Shown piece by piece: positions 50,714-59,046 of a DNA stretch of 64,000 nucleotides. The notes under the pieces were generated by a model that searched no databases, was not told where the DNA came from, and was given only the letters and a program-made list of their open reading frames with translations. Both the position numbers and the translations under genes were made by a program. Origin of the DNA: Halomonas sp. CUBES01 (GTDB lineage Bacteria; Pseudomonadota; Gammaproteobacteria; Pseudomonadales; Halomonadaceae); NCBI RefSeq assembly GCF_020991005.1, contig NZ_JAJLLW010000001.1, forward strand, positions 124,001 through 188,000, read 5' to 3'. The number at the start of each line of letters is the position of its first letter. The stretch's first letter is position 1.

Positions 50714-52036
50714 GTGCGTTTGTGGAGTCGTGAGCTGTGGCGCCTGATCGGTTGGACGGCGCTTGGTATCTGCCTGGGGTGGCTGGTCGGCATGCCGGGC
50801 CTGGGCCTTGCCGGCGGCTTCGCGGTCTGTCTGACCTACCACCTGCGGCAGCTGCGCGCTGCGTATCGCTGGCTAACGCAACGCCCCCAGGATGAACCGC
50901 CCGCCGCTAACGGCCTGTGGGGCGAGCTGTTTGACCGCCTCTATCGCTACCAGAAAAGCCAGCGGATTACCCAGAACCGCCTGCGCACGACCCTTGCGCG
51001 TATCCAGGAATCCTCCGAGGCCATGCGCGACAGCATCGTGATGCTCGACCACCATGGCGACCTGGAGTGGTGGAACAGCGCTGCCACCAACATGCTGGGT
51101 CTGCAAACGGCCCACGACCGTGGTCAGCACATTACCAACCTGTTGCGTGATCCGCGGTTTATCAGTTACTTCAACGCCCGCGACTACAGCGAGCCGCTCA
51201 CCCTGACCTCGCCGATCGATGAACGACGTATCCTGCAGTACCAGATCACCCTCTACGGTGACGATGAACGTCTGGTGATGGCCCGTGATATCACCCGGCT
51301 GCATCAGCTGGAGCAGATGCGTCGCGATTTCGTCGCTAACGTCTCCCATGAGCTGCGTACGCCGTTGACCGTGCTGTCCGGCTATCTCGAGACCTACGGC
51401 GAGCTATCCGACCAGCTACCCCCTCGCCTGGGGCGTGGCATCGAGCAGATGCAGGCCCAGACGCAGCGTATGCAGAACTTGGTCAATGACCTGTTGCTGC
51501 TGTCGCGGCTGGAAATTGACCAGGGCGGGAAAGATCACCAGCCCCTGGATGTGGCGGCCCTGTTGAACAACGTGGGGGCCGATGCGCTGGCGCTTTCCGA
51601 CCACCAGCATACGCTTGATATCGACATCGACAACGTCGCACAGCTGGTGGGTAGCGAACAGGAAATCCGCAGTACCGTTTCCAACCTGGCGTTCAATGCG
51701 GTGCGCTATACGCCGCCAGGCAGTGCCATTACGCTGCGCTGGAAAGCGTTCGGTTCAGGCGCCTGTATCGAGGTGAGCGATAACGGTGAGGGGATCGACC
51801 CCGTGCATATTCCCCGTCTCACCGAACGCTTCTATCGCGTCGACAAGGGCCGTAGCACCGCGACCGGGGGCACCGGTCTCGGGCTTGCCATCGTCAAGCA
51901 CGTGCTGCTGCGCCATGACGCCCAGCTACAGATCGATTCACACCCGGGGGAAGGCGCCCTGTTCCGCTGTGTCTTCCCGGCTACCCGCCTCGTGACCCCC
52001 GCTGCGCCGACGCACAACGTCTCGTCCGTTACCTAG
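50714..52036 (+). CDS. phoR: Phosphate regulon sensor histidine kinase PhoR
   Basis: The 440-residue kinase has two N-terminal membrane helices, a linker with a PAS domain (SIVMLDHHGDLEWWNSAATN), the H-box FVANVSHELRTPLTVLSGY near 214 and an ATPase domain with DNGEGID and GGTGLGLAIVKHV. It starts with GTG two bases after phoB. It senses phosphate through the PstSCAB-PhoU complex encoded 1.3 kb further on. The 475 bases after its stop contain no credible gene. Confidence 0.95.
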   Translation: MRLWSRELWRLIGWTALGICLGWLVGMPGLGLAGGFAVCLTYHLRQLRAAYRWLTQRPQDEPPAANGLWGELFDRLYRYQKSQRITQNRLRTTLARIQESSEAMRDSIVMLDHHGDLEWWNSAATNMLGLQTAHDRGQHITNLLRDPRFISYFNARDYSEPLTLTSPIDERRILQYQITLYGDDERLVMARDITRLHQLEQMRRDFVANVSHELRTPLTVLSGYLETYGELSDQLPPRLGRGIEQMQAQTQRMQNLVNDLLLLSRLEIDQGGKDHQPLDVAALLNNVGADALALSDHQHTLDIDIDNVAQLVGSEQEIRSTVSNLAFNAVRYTPPGSAITLRWKAFGSGACIEVSDNGEGIDPVHIPRLTERFYRVDKGRSTATGGTGLGLAIVKHVLLRHDAQLQIDSHPGEGALFRCVFPATRLVTPAAPTHNVSSVT

Positions 52037-52201
52037 TTTGCTCGGCTTGTTTGCCCGGCTCACCGCTGGGTAGTCGCGCCACATGTGTCATAACGACCCA
52101 TGCCAAGGGTATCCAAATGTCACGCTCGGGGCTCTAAAATGCCTTTGCGTTTTAATTATAAGTATCTGTAAAGATGATTAAAAAAATGAATGTCGGGCAA
52201 C

Positions 52202-52217
52202 TGGCACAGTAGCTGCT
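52202..52217 (+). promoter_or_regulatory. Sigma-54-type promoter
   Basis: TGGCAC at 52202-52207, five bases, then CTGCT at 52213-52217 matches the -24/-12 consensus with one mismatch and exact spacing of the invariant GG and GC. A-rich DNA precedes it. Transcription would begin near 52228, heading toward the terminator at 52481-52510. No activator site was identified. Confidence 0.6.
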
Positions 52218-52227
52218 TTATAGTCTT

Positions 52228-52510
52228 CAAGACAGTGACTCCGCATTGTAAGATGCAGACATCTGTTGATACTTTTCTTTACGAAAATTGGAAAAGTAAC
52301 TACACTTAGATAGTGAACCGATGCAGGGCAAGGATGTCTTGTGTTAACAGGGATGATTGAAGATTCATGGAATGAATCAAGAAGGCGGTCACACTGCCAG
52401 TCAGGGTAACGTCCACGGTTGGAGTCCCGCAAAAGGATTGGAAGCTGGTACGCATCACCGCCTAAAAATGATCACTGTCGAAGACCCCGCCACGGCGGGG
52501 TCTTGTTTTT
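52228..52510 (+). ncRNA. Candidate structured small RNA with repeated GGA motifs
   Basis: About 280 bases lie between a sigma-54-type promoter and a strong intrinsic terminator, without a credible gene. GGA occurs seven times (52290, 52332, 52351, 52369, 52421, 52435, 52440). Several are presented by hairpins: GATTCAT-GGA-ATGAATC at 52362-52378 puts GGA alone in the loop, and TCCA/TGGA at 52412-52423, CAAG/CTTG at 52329-52341 and TACTTTTC/GAAAAGTA at 52270-52298 are others. A GGCGGT/ACTGCC stem lies at 52384-52398. This resembles CsrB/RsmY/RsmZ RNAs that titrate CsrA/RsmA. A 47-codon frame from 52372 exists, but it lacks a ribosome site and runs through the terminator. Confidence 0.5.
52481..52510 (+). 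terminator. Rho-independent terminator after the candidate small RNA
   Basis: AAGACCCCGCC at 52481-52491 pairs with GGCGGGGTCTT at 52494-52504, followed by GTTTTT on the plus strand. It is a textbook intrinsic terminator oriented for rightward transcription, and it ends two bases before the stop of the converging cysZ-like gene. It would also end read-through from phoR. Confidence 0.85.
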
Positions 52511-52511
52511 G

Positions 52512-53240
52512 CTAGCGGCTCATTGCCTGCCCATCACGGTAATGGTCGTCCCACATCAGCACGGCCCCGGCCACGGCCCCGGGAATCAAGAACAGGTTGG
52601 CCAGCGGAATCCAGGTCAAGAGCGTCACCACCCCACCGTAGCTCAGGCTTTGCCACCAGCGCGCCGACAGGCGTCCGCGCATGTCGCGAAACGAGACCTT
52701 GTTGTTATCCATCGGATAGTCCAGATAGGTAATGGCCATTACCCAGGCGGAAAACAGTGCCCACAGAATCGGCGCCAGCAGGTTGAGCCCCGGGATCCAG
52801 CCGATCAAAAACAGCAGCGCCGCACGGGGCAGGATATATCCCAGCTTGACCATTTCGCGACCCAGCGCATCAACGGTCGTTTTGGCGAGCCCCCGGTCAT
52901 CCTTAGGTTCGCGACCGGTGACTTGAACTTCAACTTTAGCGGCCAAGAAACCGTAAAAGGGCGCTGCAATCAGACTGGTCACCAGCGTGAACGTAAAAAA
53001 TACCACGACTAACAGGCTAATGACGAAAAGAGGCCATATAAGCCACGACAGCCAATCAAGCCAGTTAGGTACCATGCTCATCCAATGCGCCAGCCAGCCA
53101 TCAAAGCGGCTAATCACAAAGCTGAACATGCCGACATAGACCAGCAGGTTGACCAGGATGGGTAAAAAGACATAACGCCTCAGCCCAGGCCCGTACACAC
53201 AGCGTGTACCTCGGCTGATGGCAGTGACCGCGTCTAGCAT
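52512..53240 (-). CDS. CysZ-like (EI24 family) membrane protein
   Basis: The 242-residue protein has four or more hydrophobic segments (VNLLVYVGMFSFVI, LLVVVFFTFTLVTSLIAAPF and others) and the GWIPGLNLLAPILWALFSAW region typical of the CysZ/EI24 family. E. coli CysZ is a sulfate uptake channel; function outside enterics is less certain. The start at 53240 is the first ATG consistent with the family; the frame upstream to 53453 overlaps phoU in another frame. It follows phoU on the same strand with an 82-base gap. Confidence 0.82.
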   Translation of the reverse strand: MLDAVTAISRGTRCVYGPGLRRYVFLPILVNLLVYVGMFSFVISRFDGWLAHWMSMVPNWLDWLSWLIWPLFVISLLVVVFFTFTLVTSLIAAPFYGFLAAKVEVQVTGREPKDDRGLAKTTVDALGREMVKLGYILPRAALLFLIGWIPGLNLLAPILWALFSAWVMAITYLDYPMDNNKVSFRDMRGRLSARWWQSLSYGGVVTLLTWIPLANLFLIPGAVAGAVLMWDDHYRDGQAMSR

Positions 53241-53322
53241 GGCAGCGGATGACTCCTCGTTGATCGCAATTCCCTGGCTGCCGCGCAGCCAGGGCGTATT
53301 GCATGAGGAATCCAGCGTCAGG

Positions 53323-54051
53323 TCAAGACTTTTTCGGTGCCGCCTGCTGATCCAGGGTGTCGGGATCGGTATGGCGGATATCCAGCCCCTTGACGAGATA
53401 GACGACGTGTTCGGCCAGGTTGTTGGCGTGGTCACCGACGCGCTCCAGCGCACGCAGTACCCACATGATGCTGAGTACCGAGGTGATCGAGCGCGAATCC
53501 TCCATCATGAAGGTCATCAGCGAGCGCATGGCGCTGCCGTACTCGCCGTCGACAAACTCATCCTCGCGAACGACCTGCATGGCAAGCTCGGTATCGAAGC
53601 GGGCAAACGCCGTCAGCGAATCGCGCAGCATCTTGCGGACGTGTTCGCTGATGTGACGAACCTCGACCAGCCCGCGCACGGTATTGCTGTTTTCGCTCAG
53701 CGTCAGGGCGTTGCGGGCGATCTTGCTGGCCTCGTCGCCAATCCGTTCGAGATCGGACGTGGCGCGGATGACTGCCAGCACCAGGCGCAAATCCGAGGCG
53801 GCAGGCTGGCGGCGTGCCAGCACGCGGGTGCATTCATCATCGATTTGCATTTGCAGGTCGTTGACCTGGCGGTCGTTATCGCGGACCTTTTCGGCCAGCC
53901 GCGAATCGTTTTCCAGCAGGGCAAAAACGGCATCCTGCACCTGCTTTTCCACCATCCCGCCCATGGCCATCAGGTGGGTCTTGAGCTCTTCCAGCTCCTG
54001 GTTGAACTGGCGCGAGATATGCGTGCTGTGGGTATCGCTGGTAATGTCCAT
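53323..54051 (-). CDS. phoU: Phosphate-specific transport regulatory protein PhoU
   Basis: The 242-residue all-helical protein contains the two PhoU repeats with their metal-binding acids, including ATSDLERIGDEASKIARNAL and, in the second repeat, RALERVGDHANNLAEHVVYL. It links PstB to PhoR and keeps the regulon off when phosphate is plentiful. It is the last gene of the leftward pst operon, 28 bases after pstB. A GGAGGGCTCC precedes the start. Confidence 0.95.
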   Translation of the reverse strand: MDITSDTHSTHISRQFNQELEELKTHLMAMGGMVEKQVQDAVFALLENDSRLAEKVRDNDRQVNDLQMQIDDECTRVLARRQPAASDLRLVLAVIRATSDLERIGDEASKIARNALTLSENSNTVRGLVEVRHISEHVRKMLRDSLTAFARFDTELAMQVVREDEFVDGEYGSAMRSLMTFMMEDSRSITSVLSIMWVLRALERVGDHANNLAEHVVYLVKGLDIRHTDPDTLDQQAAPKKS

Positions 54052-54079
54052 GGAGCCCTCCTAACGGGGTTGCGGCAAC

Positions 54080-54895
54080 CTAAGCCATGCGGCCGGTTAT
54101 GTAGTTTTCGGTTCGTTGTAAACGAGGATTAGTGAAAACGTGGTCGGTGGGGCCGTACTCCACAAGCTCACCCTGTTGCAAAAAGGCGGTGTAATCGGAC
54201 ACCCGGGCCGCCTGCTGCATATTGTGAGTCACCAACACTAACGTTAGCTGAGATTTCAGATTACGGATCAACTCTTCGATCTTGAGCGTGGAAATGGGAT
54301 CCAGCGCCGATGCAGGTTCATCGAGCAGCAGGACATCGGGCTGAACCGCCAGGGTACGGGCGATCACCAGGCGCTGCTGCTGCCCGCCGGACAGCTGCCA
54401 GGCAGAATGATGCAGACGATCCTTGACTTCATCCCACAGCGCCGCCGAAGTGAGCGCCCACTCGATGATGTCGTCCCGCTGGCGCTTGGCGAGTCGCTTC
54501 TGCAGGCGCAGGCCAAAGGCCACGTTTTCGTAGATCGACATCGGAAAGGGATTGGGGGTTTGAAACACCATGCCCACCCGCCGCCTGAGCTCTGTCAACT
54601 TCATGTCTGCGGCATGAATGTTCTGCCCCTCCAGGGTGATATCACCGCTGTGGCTGACCGACTCATTCAGGTCGTGCAGCCGGTTGATGGCCCTTAACAG
54701 GGTCGACTTGCCACACCCTGAAGGCCCGATGAAGGCCGTTACCCGATGCCGGGGCACCTGCAGCGTCAGCTGCTGCAACGCCGGTTTCCCCGCATAGGCG
54801 AGGCTGAACCGGTCAATGGTCAGGCAGCGCTGATCCGCAGGAAAATGCGTCACCGGCGCCTGGGTGGCGTGATCGACATGTCGGGGTGCTAGCAT
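54080..54895 (-). CDS. pstB: Phosphate ABC transporter ATP-binding protein PstB
   Basis: The 271-residue ATPase has Walker [18 protein letters not shown], the signature [15 protein letters not shown], Walker [15 protein letters not shown] and a switch His in [15 protein letters not shown], all as in PstB. It powers phosphate import through PstCA. The start overlaps the pstA end by seven bases. The first 25 residues extend beyond typical PstB and may not all be translated if a later start is used. Confidence 0.95.
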   Translation of the reverse strand: MLAPRHVDHATQAPVTHFPADQRCLTIDRFSLAYAGKPALQQLTLQVPRHRVTAFIGPSGCGKSTLLRAINRLHDLNESVSHSGDITLEGQNIHAADMKLTELRRRVGMVFQTPNPFPMSIYENVAFGLRLQKRLAKRQRDDIIEWALTSAALWDEVKDRLHHSAWQLSGGQQQRLVIARTLAVQPDVLLLDEPASALDPISTLKIEELIRNLKSQLTLVLVTHNMQQAARVSDYTAFLQQGELVEYGPTDHVFTNPRLQRTENYITGRMA

Positions 54896-56286
54896 TCGCT
54901 TCCTCGCTGACGACGTAGATGATGACGCAACAATATGGCAGTTAGGTTAAGCACCAGCACAATCAGCACCAATAACAGGGCGGTGGCATACACCAGGGGG
55001 ATAGCCGCCTGGACATCCTCGCCGTGGAAGGCGGTGTCGAACAGATGATAGCCAAGGTGCATGAACTTGCGCTCCAGGTGCAAGTAAGGGAATTCCCCGT
55101 CGAGGGGCATTTGCGGCGCCAGCTTGGCTACGCCGACCAGCATCAGGGGCGCCACCTCGCCAGCCGCCCGCGCCACCGCCAGAATCACCCCGGTCAACAT
55201 GGCCGGCGTGGCCATGGGCAGCACGACACGGGTCAGCATCTCAAGCCGGGTGGCGCCCAGCGCCACCGCACCTTCACGCTGCGCGTCGGGGATGCGGGCA
55301 AGCCCTTCCTCGGTGGCCACGATCACCACCGGCAGCGTCAGCAGGGCCAGGGTCAACGACGCCCATAGCAGGCCGCCGGTACCAAAAGTCGGTGAGGGCA
55401 GTGCATCGGCGAAGAACCACTCGTCCAGCGAACCGCCAATGCCGTACACGAACACCCCGAGTCCGAAAACGCCATAAACGATCGAGGGCACCCCCGCGAG
55501 GTTGCGTACGCCGACACGCACCAGCCGGGTGAGCGGCCCCTGGTGGGCAATCTCGTTGAGATAGATGGCGGCCAGCACGCCAAATGGGGTGACGATCACC
55601 GACATCACGATGACCATCAGCATGGTACCGAAAATGGCGGGCCATACGCCGCCGCCGGTATTGGCGGCCCGTGGCCCCTGACTCAAGAACTGCCAGACGT
55701 CGCTTCCCCAGGCGCCAAGCTTTTCCCCCAGGTGCATGGCGTTGGGCGCTTCGGCGCTGATCACGGTGGCCAGCGACTGGCGCAGCGTCTGCCCCTGGGG
55801 CGTGCGCAAGGTAAGCTGATAGCGGGCGCGCTGCGCGGTGGGCAGGGACAGCGCCTGCTGAACCTGCTGCCAGGCGTCATCGCCGGTAAAGCGCTCGCCA
55901 TTGACCTCCACTGCTTCCAGGTAGCCGATAAAGTCGCCCCAGGTGCGCCGCTCCAGGCGAAGCAGGTTCTCAGGCTGGGCCTGCCGGGCAATGGCGTCGG
56001 TGGCGACCCAGCGCCAGCGAGCGTCGTCGAGGTCGCGATTGCCCGTGAAGTAGAGCCGTTCGCTGCCGGACTGGTCGGGAAGCGGCATGTCGCGCACGGC
56101 CTCGCCGGCCACCACGTCGCCGCTATTCAGCGTCACCTCGGTCAACGCCGCCGGCCAGAAATGCCCCAGGCCACGGGTCAGCAATAACGCGAGCAGGGCG
56201 CCCAGCATGAGCAGCGAGAGCGCGACGCTGCCGGCACATAGCCAGGGCCATACGCCCTGCTGCAGAGCGTTTTTCAACCAGGTCAC
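54889..56286 (-). CDS. pstA: Phosphate ABC transporter permease PstA, long form
   Basis: The C-terminal 260 residues are a normal binding-protein-dependent permease with the EAA-type loop ([22 protein letters not shown] equivalent: [15 protein letters not shown]). The 465-residue protein also has, after the first helix, a periplasmic segment of about 150 residues (roughly 55-205) not found in the 296-residue E. coli PstA. Pseudomonads also have long PstA proteins. It overlaps pstC by four bases and pstB by seven, so translation is coupled. The role of the extra domain is unknown. Confidence 0.93.
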   Translation of the reverse strand: MTWLKNALQQGVWPWLCAGSVALSLLMLGALLALLLTRGLGHFWPAALTEVTLNSGDVVAGEAVRDMPLPDQSGSERLYFTGNRDLDDARWRWVATDAIARQAQPENLLRLERRTWGDFIGYLEAVEVNGERFTGDDAWQQVQQALSLPTAQRARYQLTLRTPQGQTLRQSLATVISAEAPNAMHLGEKLGAWGSDVWQFLSQGPRAANTGGGVWPAIFGTMLMVIVMSVIVTPFGVLAAIYLNEIAHQGPLTRLVRVGVRNLAGVPSIVYGVFGLGVFVYGIGGSLDEWFFADALPSPTFGTGGLLWASLTLALLTLPVVIVATEEGLARIPDAQREGAVALGATRLEMLTRVVLPMATPAMLTGVILAVARAAGEVAPLMLVGVAKLAPQMPLDGEFPYLHLERKFMHLGYHLFDTAFHGEDVQAAIPLVYATALLLVLIVLVLNLTAILLRHHLRRQRGSEC

Positions 56287-57395
56287 GCGCCACCCCCCAT
56301 GCGCTGATAGCGTCGCCGCAGCCGTTGACGCACCACTTCCGCCAGGGTGTTGACGAAAAAGGTGAACAAAAACAGCACCAGCGCCGCCAGCACCAGCATG
56401 CGATAGGTGACGCCGCCCACGGTGGCTTCGGGCAGTTCAATGGCGATGGCGGCCGCCATGGTGCGCATGCCTTCGAAGGGGCTGGCACTCAGCAGCGCCG
56501 TATTGCTGCTGGCCATCAGCACGATCATGGTTTCTCCCACCGCTCTGCCCGCGCCGATCATGACGGCGGAAAACAGCCCCGGCCCCGCGGCGGCAAGTGC
56601 CACCTTGATCACCGCCTGCCAGCGGCTGGCGCCCAACGCCTGGGCGCCTTCCATCAGCGGGCGGGGCACCTCGTTGAGCGCGTCTTCGGCCAGCGAATAA
56701 ACGCTGGGGATCACCGCGAAACCCATCGCCAGGCCGACAATCAGCGCATTGCGGGTCATGTAGTCGAGTCCAAAGGCGTCATACAGGTAGCGGCGAAGGT
56801 CGCCGCCCCATAGGGCCTGCTCGACCAGCGGGGTTGACCACAGCGCGAGCATGCCCATGGCGACAAGCCAGGGAATCAGCCACAGCGCCGCCCATGAAAG
56901 GGGCAGGCGGCGCTGCCAATGGCGACTTGCCAGATGCCAGAGCATGCCCGCGAGCCCTGCGCTGAGCGGCAGCCAGACGATGACCACCAACGTGCTCGCC
57001 AGGTGCCGCTCGACCCAGGGGGCAAGCACCATGCCGGCAATAAAGCCGACGACCACCCCGGGGATGGCCTCCATCATTTCCAGCGTCGGCTTGATGCGGC
57101 TGCGCAGCCGCGGCGACATGAAAAACGCCGAGTAGGCGGCCGCCCCCAGCGCCAGCGGCAGCGCAAACAGGAGTGCCATCAGCGCGGCTTTCAGCGTGCC
57201 CCAGGCCAGCGGGGTCAGCATGCTCAGCGAGCCAAGCTCCTCGTCCAGCAATAGGGGAGCCGCTTCCCACAGCAGAAATACCCCGATGCCCAAGACCGCC
57301 AGCAGCACGCCGATGCCCCCGGCGGTGATGAGCGCCGTGGCGATGCGGTCTTGCAAGTGGCGAAGCGGCTGGGATGAGAGCCGGGCGCGGGTCAT
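56283..57395 (-). CDS. pstC: Phosphate ABC transporter permease PstC
   Basis: The 370-residue permease has six or more helices and the conserved GTLKAALMALLFALPLALG and MEGAQALGASRWQAVIKVAL (EAA loop) segments. It forms the phosphate channel with PstA. Its length is close to the enteric form and much shorter than the long PstC of pseudomonads, so here only PstA is enlarged. A Pho box lies 77 bases upstream, between pstS and pstC. No strong ribosome site precedes the ATG at 57395, and the start could be a few codons later. Confidence 0.93.
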   Translation of the reverse strand: MTRARLSSQPLRHLQDRIATALITAGGIGVLLAVLGIGVFLLWEAAPLLLDEELGSLSMLTPLAWGTLKAALMALLFALPLALGAAAYSAFFMSPRLRSRIKPTLEMMEAIPGVVVGFIAGMVLAPWVERHLASTLVVIVWLPLSAGLAGMLWHLASRHWQRRLPLSWAALWLIPWLVAMGMLALWSTPLVEQALWGGDLRRYLYDAFGLDYMTRNALIVGLAMGFAVIPSVYSLAEDALNEVPRPLMEGAQALGASRWQAVIKVALAAAGPGLFSAVMIGAGRAVGETMIVLMASSNTALLSASPFEGMRTMAAAIAIELPEATVGGVTYRMLVLAALVLFLFTFFVNTLAEVVRQRLRRRYQRMGGGA

Positions 57396-57471
57396 GTGAC
57401 GATCATGGGCAAGTCAGCGATGGGATCGGCGTGTGGGATAGCATGAAGATTCCTCACGTTACGTGACCTTT

Positions 57472-57489
57472 ATGACAGATAAGTGACAG
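57472..57489 (-). promoter_or_regulatory. Pho box upstream of pstC
   Basis: On the minus strand CTGTCACTTATCTGTCAT matches the PhoB-binding consensus: two CTGTCA half-sites 11 bases apart. A third, weaker GGTCAC follows. It sits directly after the pstS stop and upstream of pstC, so pstCAB-phoU can be induced separately from pstS. Confidence 0.8.
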
Positions 57490-57496
57490 TGCTGGG

Positions 57497-58450
57497 TTAC
57501 CATGCCCGCTGCGCCTCCAGGGTGTCCATGGGCAAGGGAACGAAACCCGCAGCGCGGGTAATCTGCTGGCCCTCGGCGGACATGACCAGGTTCAGAAACG
57601 CCCGCTCCGCCGGGGGTAGCGGCGCTTCAGGCGGTAAATTGACGTAGATATACAGGTAGCGCGATAGCGGGTAGTCGCCATTTTGAATGGTCGTGTCGCT
57701 TGGCATCACCGGGCGACCCTGGCGGTTGGATAGCGGCAGTGGCCTTACCGAAGGCGTCAGATGGTTATAGCCCGAGTAGCCCATGGCTCCATAGGACTCG
57801 CCAACGGCGGCCACGACCGCCGAGGCCCCCATGTGCTTGCTGACCTTGGGTCGGAAGTCGCCGTCGCACAGCACACGCTGACGAAACACCCCGTAGGTGC
57901 CCGAGGTAATATTACGCCCATGCAGGGCAATGGGACCCCGGGGGCCCGTGTCGCCCTCGGCCAGTGTCTCCCAGTGCGCTATCGGCGCACGGCCACACGC
58001 CTGGGTGGACGAAAAAACCGCATCCACCTCGTCGAGCGAGATGTCAGGCAGCGGGTTATGCCGATGGACGATGACGATGAGTGCATCGCGGGCCACGCGC
58101 AGCTCGAGCGGAGGATAACCATAACGCTCGACAAAGGCGTGGCGTTCGTCGTCGGTCATGGGGCGCGACATGGGCCCGATGCGCGTCGTACCGGCCAGCA
58201 GCGCCGGGGGCGCGCTGGCCGAGCCGCTGGCTTGGAACTGAACGTTGATATCCGGGTATCGGGTGGTCAGCGCCTCGCCCCAGCGCAGCATCAGCCCGGC
58301 CATGGTATCCGAACCCACTGCCCCCAGGGTGCCGCTCACCGAAGGCCCCTGAGGCTGGGCCCAGCCGGCTGGCGGCAGGCTCAACAACAGCCAGGCCAGG
58401 CCCAGGGCGGCGGCATATTTCATGCGTACAGCGAAACCGTTACTATTCAA
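57497..58450 (-). CDS. pstS: Periplasmic phosphate-binding protein PstS
   Basis: The 317-residue secreted protein has a signal peptide (YAAALGLAWLLLSLPPAGWAQ) and then the PstS-type phosphate site segments GAVGSDTMAGLMLRW, QASGSASAPPALLAG and ALHGRNITSGTYGVF. It delivers phosphate to PstCA. The first codon appears to be TTG at 58450, with AGAGAG upstream; an ATG at 58423 lacks a site but gives a more usual signal peptide. The 106-base leader to the divergent thioesterase gene shows no convincing Pho box. Confidence 0.92.
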   Translation of the reverse strand: MNSNGFAVRMKYAAALGLAWLLLSLPPAGWAQPQGPSVSGTLGAVGSDTMAGLMLRWGEALTTRYPDINVQFQASGSASAPPALLAGTTRIGPMSRPMTDDERHAFVERYGYPPLELRVARDALIVIVHRHNPLPDISLDEVDAVFSSTQACGRAPIAHWETLAEGDTGPRGPIALHGRNITSGTYGVFRQRVLCDGDFRPKVSKHMGASAVVAAVGESYGAMGYSGYNHLTPSVRPLPLSNRQGRPVMPSDTTIQNGDYPLSRYLYIYVNLPPEAPLPPAERAFLNLVMSAEGQQITRAAGFVPLPMDTLEAQRAW

Positions 58451-58556
58451 TCGAACGCTCTCTTGTGATTAACTAGCCGTCTATTGCGATGCAACAAGGT
58501 GCGCCTTTGATGACGCCCTGATTTTCACAATAATAAACCGACAAAGCGACCGACAC

Positions 58557-58970
58557 ATGACACTGCTGGATACCGATTTGGACGATGTGCCTGCTCCCCA
58601 GGGACAACTGAGCCTCAAGCTGCTGGCCTCGCGCCAGGATACCAATGTTTACGGCGATATTTCCGGTGGCTGGCTGGTCAACCAGATGGACCAGGCGGCG
58701 GAGCTGGCGGCCGGCCGGGAGGCCGGCGGTCGAACCGCCACCGTCGCCATCGAGGCGATGGATTTTTTAAGCCCGGTGCGAGTAGGGTCGGTGATCAGCG
58801 TCTACACCCAGCTCCAGGAAGTGGGGCACAGCTCGATGACGATCGACGTCGAGGTATGGGTGCGCGCGCCCCACGAGCGGCATGTGGACGAGCGTCAAAA
58901 AGTCACCGAGGCGCGTTTCGTGATGGTGGCGCTGGACGACAACGGCCGTATCCGCGCCGTGCATGGCTAG
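58557..58970 (+). CDS. YciA-like acyl-CoA thioesterase
   Basis: The 137-residue hot-dog-fold protein has the YciA-type core DTNVYGDISGGWLVNQMDQA near residues 26-45 and a later FLSPVRVGSVISVYTQL. It would hydrolyse short or medium acyl-CoAs. It lies between pstS and an orphan TRAP binding-protein gene, is divergent from the former and convergent with the latter. No strong ribosome site is seen before the ATG. Confidence 0.87.
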   Translation: MTLLDTDLDDVPAPQGQLSLKLLASRQDTNVYGDISGGWLVNQMDQAAELAAGREAGGRTATVAIEAMDFLSPVRVGSVISVYTQLQEVGHSSMTIDVEVWVRAPHERHVDERQKVTEARFVMVALDDNGRIRAVHG

Positions 58971-58993
58971 CCAGAACAAGACCGGAAAAACAA

Positions 58994-59017
58994 AAGGGCG
59001 CTTGGTCGAGCGCCCTT
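58994..59017. terminator. Bidirectional terminator between thioesterase and TRAP protein genes
   Basis: AAGGGCGCT at 58994-59002 pairs with AGCGCCCTT at 59009-59017 around a six-base loop. An A-rich run before it gives a long U-run on the minus strand, so it is a strong terminator for the TRAP gene and a usable one for the thioesterase gene. Confidence 0.85.
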
Positions 59018-59046
59018 GATGCCTGCCTACTTCTGCCGTTGCCCGC

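Noticed and set aside
52372..52515. A 47-codon frame inside the phoR-cysZ spacer
   Set aside because: It has no ribosome site, reads through the terminator hairpin and shows no recognisable family, so a non-coding RNA is the better reading.
52419..53012. A 197-codon plus-strand frame across the cysZ-like gene
   Set aside because: It is antisense to a clearly coding membrane protein and rich in Arg, Pro, Gln and His, typical of a shadow frame in GC-rich DNA.
58501..58556. A Pho box in the pstS leader
   Set aside because: The TGTCGG repeats have the wrong core and a 12-base period instead of 11.
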